This document shows, in pieces, positions 45,204 through 54,002 of a DNA stretch of 64,000 nucleotides. The translations under genes and the position numbers were made by a program. The DNA comes from Kitasatospora sp. NA04385. GTDB lineage: Bacteria; Actinomycetota; Actinomycetes; Streptomycetales; Streptomycetaceae. The stretch's first letter is position 1; each line of letters starts with the position of its first letter. Under the pieces are notes generated by a model. That model did not search any database, was not told where the DNA came from, and worked only from the letters and a program-made list of their open reading frames with translations. The DNA lies in contig NZ_CP054919.1 of NCBI RefSeq assembly GCF_013364235.1, positions 1,990,059-2,054,058 of the forward strand. The letters are read 5' to 3'.

Positions 45204-47006
45204 TCAGCCGAACGCGGTCTGGATCCGCGAGCGGTCCACCCGGTAGGGGGCCGGCTCCTGGTCCGGGCCGACGTCGTTCAGGAACTCCCCCTTGATCGCG
45301 TCCTGGTTGGCGTCGCTGTGCCAGGCGTCCTTGGCCACCCCGACCGCCGTCTGCCCGGCCGCCTTGAGGTTGCCCTTGAGCGTGCCGTCGCCGACCTGGA
45401 CGCCGTCCCGGTCGCCCCCGTCCATGCCCATCCAGTCCTCGACCTGGCCCTGGGACCAGGACTCGGCCTTCTGGGTGCCCTTCTCGACGCCCTTCTGGAC
45501 GGCCTTGTTGGCGAGATCGGCGATCCGGCTCTCGCCCTCCCCCAGCTCCCGGAGCTTGTTGAAGGAGCTCTCGACCTTCTTCATCCGCTCCATCACCTTG
45601 GCGATGTCGCCGAGCTTCCGGGTCGCCTTCACCGCCCGGCCCATCTCCTGCAGGGCCTTGAGCAGTTCCTCCAGCGCCTTCGCCAGCTTGGTGGACACCC
45701 GGGCCACCCGGGCCACGAAGACACCGATCTCCGCCTCGTCGATCAGCGCGCCGACCAGCGCGGCCGCGCCGAAGGTGACCACCGAGAGCACCGCCTCCGC
45801 GGCCAGCGACACGATCAGCGACTCGATCGCCTCGGTGATGATGTCGATCACCATGCCCTCGGCCGTCGCGCACTCCTGCGCCGCCGAGTTGATGATCCGC
45901 GCGGTCTGCATCATCTCCTCGGCGGTCTGGTCGAGCGCGTCCGCGACCTCGCCCATGTGACCGCCGAACGCGTCGCTCGCCGACCCCGACCAGCTCTCCG
46001 CGACCGGCACCACGCCCGAGCGCAGCTCGGCCGCCACCGCGCGCACCGCGCTCGCCTGGGCCTGCCACTCCATCGTGGCGCCGTTCAGCTCGTCCAGCTT
46101 GCCGGTGACCTTCTCCAGCATGTCCAGCAGCCCGGACGCCTCCAGTGCCTGCACCACCAGGTCGTCGAGCGCCCCGCTCAGGCCGCCCCGCGACTTGTGC
46201 TGCGCCTCCTCCAACTGCTGCATCTGCTCCCGGACCTGCGCCCGGGCCCACGCGTACGCCTCGCTCCCCGCGTCCGCAGCCGGACCGACCCCCGACGGCA
46301 CGTACCCGGGCTGGGCGCCCCGGCCGCCGGTCACCGCCCCCGGGAGGCCGCCCGACCCCGGCTGCACGTACGCGGGCAGGGTGCTCCACCCCTCCGCGCC
46401 CGATCCCGGCCGGGCGGTGACCCCGTCGTCCAGCCCGTCCAGCCCGTCCGGCTGGTCCGCCGTCGTCGGCCGCAGGCCCTCCTGCGCGCTCCCGACCACC
46501 CCCGCGAGCAGCGGGGCCGGCTCCTCGGCGGACCCGAACACCCGGTCCGCGGCCCAGTCGCCGGCCCGGCCCCCGAAGTTCCCGGCCGCGTTGGTGGCGG
46601 CGTTCTGCGCCGCCTCCCGCGCCCCGCCGAGCATCCCGCCGAACCACGTCGTCCGGTCCGCGCCCTCCGGCTCCGCCGCCGCGTCGCCCCCGTCCTCCGC
46701 CGGCTGCTGCTCGGCCCCCGACCGGGCCGGCTGCGGCTCCGGAGCCGGGTGCGGCGCCTGCTGCCCGGCGGCCGGCTGCGGCCCGGCCCCGGCCGGTTCG
46801 CGCCCGGCCGGATCTCCTCCGGGCGCCCACCGTCGGCGCCGGACCGCTGCCCCCCGGTCCGGCCGGGGCGCCGGGGCCGGCTCCGGCTGCCGCGGCCGGG
46901 CGAGGGCCTCCCGCGGGTCGCTCACCGTCGGCCTGCCCGCCGAACCCCCGCTCCGCGAACCGCCGCTGCCGCCGCCGCGCGAACCGCTCCTCGTGGTGTT
47001 GGCCAT
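45204..47006 (-). CDS. Large WXG100-domain protein, putative type VII secretion substrate
   Basis: 600 aa, ATG at 47006 overlapping the stop of the preceding gene (TGATG). Residues 1-120 are disordered (Gly/Ser, then Pro/Ala/Gln rich). About 250-380 is helical with the WXG motif Trp339-Ser-Gly341 in VAESWSGSASDAFGG, the turn of a WXG100 hairpin. About 385-435 is hydrophobic (MVIDIITEAIESLIVSLAAEAVLSVVTFGAAALVGALI) and 436-520 is a long charged helix region. No nuclease or other toxin motif was found in the last 80 residues. The layout is like long ESX/LXG-type substrates. The paired small gene lies immediately upstream. Confidence 0.8.
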   Translation of the reverse strand: MANTTRSGSRGGGSGGSRSGGSAGRPTVSDPREALARPRQPEPAPAPRPDRGAAVRRRRWAPGGDPAGREPAGAGPQPAAGQQAPHPAPEPQPARSGAEQQPAEDGGDAAAEPEGADRTTWFGGMLGGAREAAQNAATNAAGNFGGRAGDWAADRVFGSAEEPAPLLAGVVGSAQEGLRPTTADQPDGLDGLDDGVTARPGSGAEGWSTLPAYVQPGSGGLPGAVTGGRGAQPGYVPSGVGPAADAGSEAYAWARAQVREQMQQLEEAQHKSRGGLSGALDDLVVQALEASGLLDMLEKVTGKLDELNGATMEWQAQASAVRAVAAELRSGVVPVAESWSGSASDAFGGHMGEVADALDQTAEEMMQTARIINSAAQECATAEGMVIDIITEAIESLIVSLAAEAVLSVVTFGAAALVGALIDEAEIGVFVARVARVSTKLAKALEELLKALQEMGRAVKATRKLGDIAKVMERMKKVESSFNKLRELGEGESRIADLANKAVQKGVEKGTQKAESWSQGQVEDWMGMDGGDRDGVQVGDGTLKGNLKAAGQTAVGVAKDAWHSDANQDAIKGEFLNDVGPDQEPAPYRVDRSRIQTAFG

Positions 47007-47320
47007 CACCTACCGCCCCCCATGGTGCCGACCACGTGGTCCTCGTGGTCGGTGTAGTTCCGCGACACCCCCGCCAGCCCCTGCGAACTGCCGTCCACCG
47101 CACTGCCGATCAGCCCGACGTTCTCCCGGCTGGCGACGGCGTGCTCCTGGTACGCGGACGCCAGGTGCTGGGCGTTCGGCAGGTGCCCGAACGCGTCCGA
47201 CGAGATGGTGATCGCGGCAGTCGCCTCCGCGATCCGGCCCAACTGCTCGGCCTGCTCGGCCAGCAGCGACGAGTACCGGTCGAGCGCACTGGGCTCGACT
47301 CGAAACCCGCTGTCCCCCAT
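47006..47320 (-). CDS. EspC-like (DUF2580/ESX) small secreted-type protein
   Basis: 104 aa, ATG at 47320 with AGGAG/AAGGG upstream; an in-frame start at 47353 is less likely. Two long helices with the family rhythm (FRVEPSALDRYSSLLAEQAEQLGRIAEATAAI ... LASAYQEHAVASRENVGLIGSAVDGSSQGLAGVSRNYTDHEDHV). Tyr89-xxx-Glu93 (YTDHE) fits the YxxxD/E export signal of type VII substrates. It overlaps the 600-aa gene by one base and likely forms a heterodimer with it. No EccC or EccD genes are seen in this window. Confidence 0.8.
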   Translation of the reverse strand: MGDSGFRVEPSALDRYSSLLAEQAEQLGRIAEATAAITISSDAFGHLPNAQHLASAYQEHAVASRENVGLIGSAVDGSSQGLAGVSRNYTDHEDHVVGTMGGGR

Positions 47321-47474
47321 GACAGTTGCCCTTCTCCTGTTTCCCGCTGACATCCCTCTGACAGGCCGGTCATCCTACTGATCAGCATGCAAAGGATGAG
47401 CAAACGAATGTCCGAAAAGGACTGACGTGGCAGCTGTTGTGCCATCAGAATGTTCTTGGATCAAGGGGGTTGGC

Positions 47475-47984
47475 ATGAGTGGACGACAGAAGGCATTCCT
47501 GGCGGGCCTGGTGGCCGCGCTCGCCGTCGTGGCGGCGGTGCTGCTGTGGCCCGAGCCGAAGCGGCCGGCCGCCGCGCCGCCCCCGCCGAGCCCCTCCCCC
47601 AGCCCGACCCCGAGCCCCAGCCCGTCGAAGACGTACCCGTACCCGTTCTACCCGCCGGGCACCTGCCTGCTGATGCCGTGGATGAGCGAGGTGAAGGACA
47701 GCACCGTCGTCCCGTGCGACCAGCCGCACGACGCCGAGACCACAGCCAACGTCGTGATGCCCGACGGCCTGGCCGACGACCGTTCGATCAACAAGGCCCT
47801 GCTGGAGCTCTGCGCCCCTTCGCTCCGGGGGGTGCAGAAGCAGCAGGGCGGCCTGGACCTGTACAACAACAGCCCGATCGTCCCGCTGACGAAGTACTAC
47901 CAACAGGGTTACCGCGACGCCAGCTGCACCGTGACCGTCAGCAACCAGCAGCGCGACCGCAAGCTGACCGGCCCGCTGCGCTGA
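47475..47984 (+). CDS. Membrane-anchored septum-formation-domain-like protein
   Basis: 169 aa, ATG at 47475 after AAGGGGG. One transmembrane helix at about 6-24, then a (Ser-Pro)n linker, and an extracellular domain from about 55. The sequence GTCLLMPWMSEVKDSTVVPCDQPHDAETTANVVMP resembles the Cys-and-PHDAE motif (VPCxxPHDAE) of Septum_form-type domains in actinobacteria. Four Cys in the exported part could form two disulfides. It is divergent from the EspC-like gene with a 154-base gap, so the two may share control. Confidence 0.75.
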   Translation: MSGRQKAFLAGLVAALAVVAAVLLWPEPKRPAAAPPPPSPSPSPTPSPSPSKTYPYPFYPPGTCLLMPWMSEVKDSTVVPCDQPHDAETTANVVMPDGLADDRSINKALLELCAPSLRGVQKQQGGLDLYNNSPIVPLTKYYQQGYRDASCTVTVSNQQRDRKLTGPLR

Positions 47985-48001
47985 CCCCGTACGCTGGGCG
48001 C

Positions 48002-48640
48002 ATGGTGAGTCTTGTGCAGGGTGAACGGGCCCGGTTGAGTCGGTTGTTGGCGGCGGCGGGGCCGGAGGGGCCGACGTTGTGCGAGGGGTGGGTGACGCGG
48101 GACCTGGCGGCGCACCTGGTGGTGCGGGAGGGGCGGCCGGACGCGGCGGCGGGGATCAGGGTGGGGGCGCTGGCGGGGTGGACGGAGCGGGTGCAGGGGA
48201 AGGTGGCGGCGCGGGGGTACGAGGGGCTGGTGAAGTCGTTCCGGTCGGGGCCGCCGGCGTGGTCGCCGTTCAACCTGCCGGGGGTGGACGGGGCGGCGAA
48301 CCTGGTGGAGTTCTTCGTGCACGCGGAGGACGTCCGGCGGGCGGTGCCGTTCGAGCCGGAGCCGGTGGGGGCGGAGCTGGCGGAGGCGCTGTGGCGGCGG
48401 GTGCCCGCGGTGGCGCGGTTCGGTGACGCGAAGGCGCCGGTCTCGTTGCGGCTGGTGCACCCGGACGGCCGGGAGGCGCTGGTGCGGCGGCGGGGCGCGC
48501 CGGTGGTGACGGTGCACGGGGAGCCGGGCGAGCTGGTGCTGTTCCTGTACGGGCGCGGCGCGCGGGCCGCGGTGGCGGCGGAGGGCGTGCCGGAGGCGGT
48601 GGAGACGCTGACGCACGTGCTGCCGCTGCCGGGGGCCTGA
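48002..48640 (+). CDS. TIGR03085-family (maleylpyruvate isomerase-like) metal-binding protein
   Basis: 212 aa, ATG at 48002. N-terminal DinB/MDMPI-like helical bundle: QGERARLSRLLAAAGPEGPTLCEGWVTRDLAAHLVVREGRPDAAAGI, where the His in DLAAHL is the conserved metal ligand. NLVEFFVHAEDVRRAVPFEPEP provides a second His. TIGR03085 proteins are mycothiol-related but uncharacterised. A TACGCT six bases before the ATG and no Shine-Dalgarno suggest leaderless transcription. Codons end mostly in G rather than C, unlike neighbours. Confidence 0.82.
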   Translation: MVSLVQGERARLSRLLAAAGPEGPTLCEGWVTRDLAAHLVVREGRPDAAAGIRVGALAGWTERVQGKVAARGYEGLVKSFRSGPPAWSPFNLPGVDGAANLVEFFVHAEDVRRAVPFEPEPVGAELAEALWRRVPAVARFGDAKAPVSLRLVHPDGREALVRRRGAPVVTVHGEPGELVLFLYGRGARAAVAAEGVPEAVETLTHVLPLPGA

Positions 48641-48750
48641 CGGCGCGTCGGTCCGGCCGGTGCGGCCGGTGGATGTGCCAGCCTGGCCGACAGGCCCCTC
48701 CCCCGCACCCGTACCCGCACCCCCTCCCCCGCACCCAGGAGCGCACGAGC

Positions 48751-49512
48751 ATGGTGAGCAGCGACTTCCGCCCCGGTTCGCCGAACTGGATCGGCCTGGG
48801 CAGTCCGGACCTCGCCGAGTCCGGGCTGTTCTACGGCTCGCTGTTCGGCTGGGAGCTGGACCCGTCCGGTCCGAACGGCTACGGCCTGTTCCGCCGCGCG
48901 GGCCGGACGGTGGCGGGGGTCGGCCCGCTGACGGAGACGGAGGCGCTGCCCGCCTGGACGGTGTACTTCGGCGCGGCGGACGCGGCGGGCGTCGCGGCGG
49001 CGGCGGGGCGCTCGGGCGGCACCGTCCGGGTCGGGCCCACCGAGGTGCCGGGGCAGGGCCGGTTCGCGCAGCTGACCGATCCGGCGGGCGGCCGGTTCGC
49101 GGTGTGGCAGGCGGGCGGGACGGCGGGGCTGGAGGCGGTGGGCGGCCCGGGCGCGCTGTGCTGGGCCGAGCTGCGCACCTCGGACGCGCCGGGGGCGCTG
49201 CGGTTCTACCGGGGCCTGTTCGACTGGCGGAGCCGGGACTCGCAGCTGCCGGGGACGGAGTACACGGTGCTGCGTCCGGCGGACGGCGGGGAGGAGTTCG
49301 GCGGGGTCGCGGGGGTGCACCCGCGGGTGGACGTGGGCTGGCTGGTGCACTTCGCGGTGGCGGACGCGCTGCTGGCGACCGACGAGGTGCGGCGGCTGGG
49401 CGGGAGCGTGGTGGTGCCGCCGGAGCGGGTGCCGTCGGTGGGCCGGATCGCGGTGCTGGCGGACCCGTTCGGCGCGCAGTTCGCGCTGCTGGAGCCGGAG
49501 CCCCGCCGGTAG
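48751..49512 (+). CDS. VOC-family protein, two glyoxalase-like domains
   Basis: 253 aa, ATG at 48751 preceded by AGGAG. Two repeats of the vicinal-oxygen-chelate fold: residues about 10-120 (FRPGSPNWIGLGSPDLAESGLFYGSLFGWELDPSGPNGYGLFR ... QLTDPAGGRFAVWQ) and about 130-250 (GALCWAELRTSDAPGALRFYRGLFDWRSRDSQ ... VLADPFGAQFALLEPEPR). Such proteins bind small ligands or divalent metals. The substrate cannot be inferred. Convergent with hisF, 37 bases apart. Confidence 0.85.
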   Translation: MVSSDFRPGSPNWIGLGSPDLAESGLFYGSLFGWELDPSGPNGYGLFRRAGRTVAGVGPLTETEALPAWTVYFGAADAAGVAAAAGRSGGTVRVGPTEVPGQGRFAQLTDPAGGRFAVWQAGGTAGLEAVGGPGALCWAELRTSDAPGALRFYRGLFDWRSRDSQLPGTEYTVLRPADGGEEFGGVAGVHPRVDVGWLVHFAVADALLATDEVRRLGGSVVVPPERVPSVGRIAVLADPFGAQFALLEPEPRR

Positions 49513-49549
49513 CGGCGGGGCCGCACCGGCGGGGTCGGGCGGGAGCCCG

Positions 49550-50320
49550 TCAGCGGACGGGGTGCCCGGTGGCCCGGAGTTCGTCCTTGACCTGGCCGAT
49601 GGTCAGGTCGCCGAAGTGGAAGACGCTGGCGGCGAGGACGGCGTCGGCCCCGGCGTCGACCGCGGGGGCGAAGTCGGCGAGCTTGCCGGCGCCGCCGGAG
49701 GCGATGACCGGGATGGAGACGGCCTTGCGGGCGGCCCGGATCATCTCCAGGTCGTAGCCGTCCTTGGTACCGTCGGCGTCCATCGAGTTGAGCAGGATCT
49801 CGCCGGCGCCGAGTTCGGCGGCGCGCACCGCCCACTCGATCGCGTCGAGGCCGGTGCCGCGGCGGCCGCCGTGGGTGGTGACCTCGAAGCCGGAGGCGGT
49901 CTCGGTGCCCTCGGGGCAGCGCCGGGCGTCGACCGACAGGACGAGGACCTGGCGGCCGAAGCGCTGCGCGATCTCGCGGACGAGCTCCGGGCGGGCGATC
50001 GCCGCGGTGTTGACGCCGACCTTGTCGGCGCCGGCCCGCAGCAGCTTGTCGACGTCCTCGACGGCGCGGACGCCGCCGCCCACGGTGAGCGGGATGAAGA
50101 CCTGCTCGGCGGTGCGGCGGACCACGTCGTAGGTGGTCTCCCGGGAGCCGGAGGAGGCGGTGATGTCGAGGAAGGTCAGCTCGTCGGCGCCCTGGGCGTC
50201 GTAGAGCTTGGCGAGCTCGACCGGGTCCCCGGCGTCGCGCAGGTTCTGGAAGTTGACGCCCTTGACGACGCGTCCGGCGTCCACGTCCAGGCAGGGGATG
50301 ACGCGTACTGCGAGTGTCAC
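49550..50320 (-). CDS. hisF: Imidazole glycerol phosphate synthase, cyclase subunit
   Basis: 256 aa, GTG at 50320, with GGAAGG upstream. TIM barrel with catalytic Asp in [18 protein letters not shown] and the second Asp in [16 protein letters not shown], plus [27 protein letters not shown] and [14 protein letters not shown]. It works with HisH. The start overlaps the RidA-like stop by four bases (GTGA). The last gene of the his operon in this window, convergent with the VOC gene. Confidence 0.97.
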   Translation of the reverse strand: MTLAVRVIPCLDVDAGRVVKGVNFQNLRDAGDPVELAKLYDAQGADELTFLDITASSGSRETTYDVVRRTAEQVFIPLTVGGGVRAVEDVDKLLRAGADKVGVNTAAIARPELVREIAQRFGRQVLVLSVDARRCPEGTETASGFEVTTHGGRRGTGLDAIEWAVRAAELGAGEILLNSMDADGTKDGYDLEMIRAARKAVSIPVIASGGAGKLADFAPAVDAGADAVLAASVFHFGDLTIGQVKDELRATGHPVR

Positions 50321-50754
50321 TGCGGGGTGCCTTCCAAAGTACGGGCCAGGCCGGGCCGGTGGGCCTCGACCTCGACCTCGACCATCATCCGGGAGTCGGT
50401 CAGGCCCTGGACGACCACCATGGTGGTGACCGGGCGGACCGCGTCGAAGATCTCCTTGTGCGCGCGGCCGACCTCGTCGCAGTCCCGGACGTGGGTGAGG
50501 TACATCCGGGTGCGGACCACGTCGGCGGCGGTGAGTCCGTAGCCGTCGAGCGCGTCGAGGGCCGTCCGGAAGGCGGCCAGCGCCTGCTCGTACGGGTCGC
50601 CCTCGACGACGGCGTCGACGTCGTCGTAGGCGGTGCAGCCCGCGACCAGGACGAAGTCCCCGGCCACCACCGCCCGGGAGAATCCGTACTGGTCCGCGTA
50701 GGGGGAACGTCCGGACGGGCGGGCGGTGGTGGTGGCCGGGGTTTCGTCGGTCAT
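50317..50754 (-). CDS. RidA-family (YjgF) protein
   Basis: 145 aa, ATG at 50754. RidA fold with the conserved [24 protein letters not shown] start, the middle [32 protein letters not shown], and the end [13 protein letters not shown]. In canonical RidA a catalytic Arg sits in the VVKTTVF/RTRMYL stretch (the Arg in VVRTRMYL). Gene overlaps at both ends: 4 bases with hisF and 4 bases with priA. RidA-like proteins remove reactive enamine/imine intermediates from PLP enzymes. A role in His metabolism is inference. Confidence 0.88.
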   Translation of the reverse strand: MTDETPATTTARPSGRSPYADQYGFSRAVVAGDFVLVAGCTAYDDVDAVVEGDPYEQALAAFRTALDALDGYGLTAADVVRTRMYLTHVRDCDEVGRAHKEIFDAVRPVTTMVVVQGLTDSRMMVEVEVEAHRPGLARTLEGTPQ

Positions 50755-51479
50755 CGGGACACAGCCTCCAGGGCTTCCTCAAGGGTGAACTTCTGCTCGT
50801 AGAGCGCCTTCCCCACGATCGAGCCCTCGACGCCCTCCGGCACCAGGGTGGCGATGGCACGCAGGTCGTCGAGGGACGACACGCCGCCGGAGGCGACGAC
50901 GGGCTTGTCGGTGGCGGCGCAGACCTCGCGCAGCAGCTGGAGGTTGGGGCCGGTCAGGGTGCCGTCGCGGTTGACGTCGGTGACCACGTAGCGGGCGCAG
51001 CCCTCGGAGTCGAGGCGGGCCAGCACGTCGTAGAGCTGGCCGCCGTCGCGGGTCCAGCCGCGGCCGCGCAGGGTGGTGCCGACCACGTCGAGGCCCACGG
51101 CGATCTTGTCGCCGTGCTCGGCGATGACCTTGGCGACCCACTCGGGGGCCTCCAGGGCGGCGGTGCCGAGGTTGACCCGGGTGCAGCCGGTGGCCAGCGC
51201 GGCGGCGAGCGACTCGTCGTCGCGGATGCCGCCGGACAGCTCGACCTTGATGTCGAGGCGGCCGGTGACCTCGCGGAGCAGCTCGCGGTTGCTGCCGGTG
51301 CCGAAGGCGGCGTCGAGGTCGACCAGGTGCAGCCACTCGGCGCCGGCGTTCTGCCAGGCGAGGGCGGCGGCGAGCGGCTCGCCGAAGGAGGTCTCGGTGC
51401 CGGAGGCGCCCTTGACCAGGCGGACCGCCTGGCCGTCGCGGACGTCGACGGCGGGCAGCAGTTCGAGGCGGTTGGTCAT
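50751..51479 (-). CDS. priA: Bifunctional HisA/TrpF isomerase (PriA)
   Basis: 242 aa, ATG at 51479. TIM barrel with Asp12 in [13 protein letters not shown] and the TDVNRDGTL loop (168-175) that supplies the acid. Other signatures: [18 protein letters not shown] and [13 protein letters not shown]. In actinobacteria PriA performs both the HisA Amadori rearrangement and the TrpF reaction. No separate trpF is present in either trp or his clusters here, so dual function is likely. Sequence alone cannot prove the TrpF activity. Confidence 0.93.
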   Translation of the reverse strand: MTNRLELLPAVDVRDGQAVRLVKGASGTETSFGEPLAAALAWQNAGAEWLHLVDLDAAFGTGSNRELLREVTGRLDIKVELSGGIRDDESLAAALATGCTRVNLGTAALEAPEWVAKVIAEHGDKIAVGLDVVGTTLRGRGWTRDGGQLYDVLARLDSEGCARYVVTDVNRDGTLTGPNLQLLREVCAATDKPVVASGGVSSLDDLRAIATLVPEGVEGSIVGKALYEQKFTLEEALEAVSR

Positions 51480-51511
51480 GTTCTGAAGGACTCTCAGTCT
51501 TCGGAGGGACG

Positions 51512-52147
51512 TCAGAGGGTGTCGACCCAGTTGGCCAGCAGGGCGGCGCCGGCGTCGCCGGACTTCTCGGGGTGGAACTGGGTGGCCCACAGCGGGCCGT
51601 TCTCCACGGCGGCGACGAAGGGCTGCCCGTGGGTGGCCCAGATCACCTTGGGGGCGCGGATCTTCTCGGAGTGGGTCTCCAGCACCCAGTGCCGCACGCC
51701 GTAGGAGTGCACGAAGTAGAACCGGGTGTCGGGGTCCATCCCGGCGAACATCCGGGTGCCCTCGGGGGCGTCCACGGTGTTCCAGCCCATGTGCGGGACG
51801 ATCGGGGCGTCCAGCGGCTCGACGGTGCCGGGCCACTCGTCGCACCCGGCGGTCTCGACGCCGTGCTCGACGCCCTTCTCGAACAGGATCTGCATGCCGA
51901 CGCAGATGCCGAGCACCGGGCGGCCGCCGGCCAGCCGGCGCCCGATGACCTGCTCGCCGCGGACGGCCTTCAGGCCGCGCATGCAGGCCTCGAAGGCGCC
52001 GACGCCGGGCACCAGCAGCCCGTCGGCGTCCAGCGCCTGCTGGAAGTCCGAGGTGACGGTGACGGTGGCGCCGGTGCGCTCGACGGCGCGCTGGGCGGAG
52101 CGCAGGTTGCCGGAGCCGTAGTCCAGCACCACGACGTTCTTGGACAT
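51512..52147 (-). CDS. hisH: Imidazole glycerol phosphate synthase, glutamine amidotransferase subunit
   Basis: 211 aa, ATG at 52147. Class I amidotransferase triad: Cys82 in GICVGMQ, and His/Glu in [10 protein letters not shown] (about 192-197). The oxyanion loop is [12 protein letters not shown]. It supplies ammonia from glutamine to HisF. It is 32 bases from priA, and the small 47-aa gene lies 12 bases upstream. Confidence 0.97.
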   Translation of the reverse strand: MSKNVVVLDYGSGNLRSAQRAVERTGATVTVTSDFQQALDADGLLVPGVGAFEACMRGLKAVRGEQVIGRRLAGGRPVLGICVGMQILFEKGVEHGVETAGCDEWPGTVEPLDAPIVPHMGWNTVDAPEGTRMFAGMDPDTRFYFVHSYGVRHWVLETHSEKIRAPKVIWATHGQPFVAAVENGPLWATQFHPEKSGDAGAALLANWVDTL

Positions 52148-52159
52148 CGGTGGGGTCTC

Positions 52160-52303
52160 CTAGAAGCGCAGGATGCCGGCGGCCAGGCACATGACCGAGG
52201 CGAAGCCGAGGACGAGGACGACGCTCTTGGGCTTCTCCTGCTTCCAGAACGACCAGACGCCGGTCGCGAAGAAGATCCCGAGGAAGATCAGGACCGTCGC
52301 CAT
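52160..52303 (-). CDS. 47-aa conserved-looking membrane protein in the his operon
   Basis: 47 aa, ATG at 52303 overlapping the hisB stop by one base (TGATG), so it is translationally coupled. Two hydrophobic segments ([17 protein letters not shown] and [18 protein letters not shown]) joined by a basic KQEKPKS loop: a hairpin-type two-helix membrane protein. A short gene at this position between hisB and hisH recurs in streptomycetes as far as I recall. Function unknown. Confidence 0.75.
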   Translation of the reverse strand: MATVLIFLGIFFATGVWSFWKQEKPKSVVLVLGFASVMCLAAGILRF

Positions 52304-52896
52304 CAGAGCGCGCCCTTGGTGGACGGCAGGATGCCCTCGGCGCGCGGGTCGCGCTCGGAGGCGTAGCGCAGCGCCCGGGCGAGCGCCTTGAACTGGCACT
52401 CGACGATGTGGTGGGCGTTGCGGCCGTACGGCACGTGCACGTGCAGGGCGATCTGGGCCTGCGCGACGAAGGACTCCAGGATGTGCCGGGTCATCGTGGT
52501 GTCGTACGAGCCGATCATCGGGGCCATGTTCTCGGGCTCGGTGTGCACCAGGTACGGGCGGCCGGAGAGGTCGACGGTGACCTGGGCCAGCGACTCGTCC
52601 AGCGGGACGGTGCAGTTGCCGAACCGGTAGATGCCGACCTTGTCGCCGAGCGCCTGCTTGAAGGCGGCGCCGAGCGCGAGGGCGGTGTCCTCGATGGTGT
52701 GGTGGGTGTCGATGTGCAGGTCGCCCTCGGTCTTGACGGTGAGGTCGAAGAGGCCGTGGCGGCCGAGCTGGTCGAGCATGTGGTCGTAGAACCCGACGCC
52801 GGTGGAGACGTCCGTCTTGCCGGTTCCGTCGAGGTCGATCTCGACCAGGACGGAGGTCTCCTTGGTGGTGCGTTCGACGCGGCCGATGCGGGACAT
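52303..52896 (-). CDS. hisB: Imidazoleglycerol-phosphate dehydratase
   Basis: 197 aa, ATG at 52896. The two metal-binding halves are visible: [19 protein letters not shown] ... [14 protein letters not shown] and [40 protein letters not shown]. It removes water from IGP to give imidazole-acetol phosphate, the substrate of HisC. Monofunctional (no HisN phosphatase domain). Five bases from hisC. Confidence 0.97.
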   Translation of the reverse strand: MSRIGRVERTTKETSVLVEIDLDGTGKTDVSTGVGFYDHMLDQLGRHGLFDLTVKTEGDLHIDTHHTIEDTALALGAAFKQALGDKVGIYRFGNCTVPLDESLAQVTVDLSGRPYLVHTEPENMAPMIGSYDTTMTRHILESFVAQAQIALHVHVPYGRNAHHIVECQFKALARALRYASERDPRAEGILPSTKGAL

Positions 52897-52901
52897 GCGG
52901 G

Positions 52902-54002
52902 TTACAGCTCCTTGGTTGCAAGCGAGACGGCGCTCAGGAACGCGTCGTTCTCGGCGGGGGTGCCGGCGGTGACGCGCAGCCAGCCGGGAACGCCGTTGTC
53001 GCGGATCAGCACGCCCTGGTCGAGGATCGCCTGCCACACCGCGTGGGTGTCGGCGAAGCGGCCGAACTGGATGAAGTTGGCGTCGGAGTCGGTGACGTCG
53101 AGGCCCAGCCCGCGCAGGGCGGTGACCACCCGGTCGCGCTCGGACTTGAGCCGGTCGACGTAGCCGAGCAGGGTGTCGGTGTGCTCCAGGCAGGCCAGCG
53201 CGGTGGCCTGGGTGACGGCCGACAGGTGGTAGGGCAGCCGGACCAGCTGCACCGCGTCGACCACGGCCGGGTCGGCGGCGAGGTAGCCCAGCCGCAGTCC
53301 GGCCGCGCCGAAGGCCTTGGACATGGTGCGGCTGACCACCAGGTTCGGGCGGCCCTCCAGCAGCGGCAGCAGCGAGGCGCGGTGCGAGAACTCGACGTAC
53401 GCCTCGTCGACCACCACCATGCTGGGCCCGGCGGCCTGGGCGGCCTCGTACAGGGCGAGCACGGTCTCGGCCGCGACGGCGGTGCCGGTCGGGTTGTTGG
53501 GCGAGCAGACGAACACCACGTCGGGGCGGATCTCGGCGATCGCCGTGCGGGCCGCGTCCAGGTCGATGGTGAAGTCGGCGTTGCGCGGGCCGGAGACCCA
53601 GCCGGTGCCGGTGCCGCGGGCGATCAGGGCGTGCATCGAGTACGAGGGCTCGAAGCCGATCGCGGTGCGGCCGGGCCCGCCGAAGGTCTGCAGCAGTTGC
53701 TGGAGCACCTCGTTGGAGCCGTTGGCGGCCCACACCTGCTCCTTGGCGACGGCGAAGCCGGTGGTGTCGCTCAGGTACGCCGCCAGGCCGGTGCGCAGCT
53801 CGACCGCGTCCCGGTCCGGGTAGCGGTTGAGGTGGCGGGCGGCCTCGGCGACCCGCTCGGCGATCCGGGCCACCAGCGGCTCGGGCAGCGGGTACGGGTT
53901 CTCGTTGGTGTTGAGCTGGACGGGCACGTCCAACTGCGGTGCGCCGTACGGGGACTGGCCGCGCAGCTCGTCGCGGACGGGGAGGTCGTCGATCTTCGTC
54001 AC
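52902..54002 (-). CDS. hisC: Histidinol-phosphate aminotransferase
   Basis: 366 aa from a GTG at 54002 which overlaps the hisD stop as GTGA; an upstream TTG at 54032 would add ten residues. Class I/II aminotransferase: [57 protein letters not shown], and the PLP Lys in [17 protein letters not shown], then Arg in GWLRVTAGT. It converts imidazole-acetol phosphate to histidinol phosphate. Operon position second after hisD. Confidence 0.96.
   Translation of the reverse strand: MTKIDDLPVRDELRGQSPYGAPQLDVPVQLNTNENPYPLPEPLVARIAERVAEAARHLNRYPDRDAVELRTGLAAYLSDTTGFAVAKEQVWAANGSNEVLQQLLQTFGGPGRTAIGFEPSYSMHALIARGTGTGWVSGPRNADFTIDLDAARTAIAEIRPDVVFVCSPNNPTGTAVAAETVLALYEAAQAAGPSMVVVDEAYVEFSHRASLLPLLEGRPNLVVSRTMSKAFGAAGLRLGYLAADPAVVDAVQLVRLPYHLSAVTQATALACLEHTDTLLGYVDRLKSERDRVVTALRGLGLDVTDSDANFIQFGRFADTHAVWQAILDQGVLIRDNGVPGWLRVTAGTPAENDAFLSAVSLATKEL

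Noticed and set aside
49513..49549. Terminator between the VOC gene and hisF
   Set aside because: Only a 5-bp stem CGGGC/GCCCG is present, too short to call.
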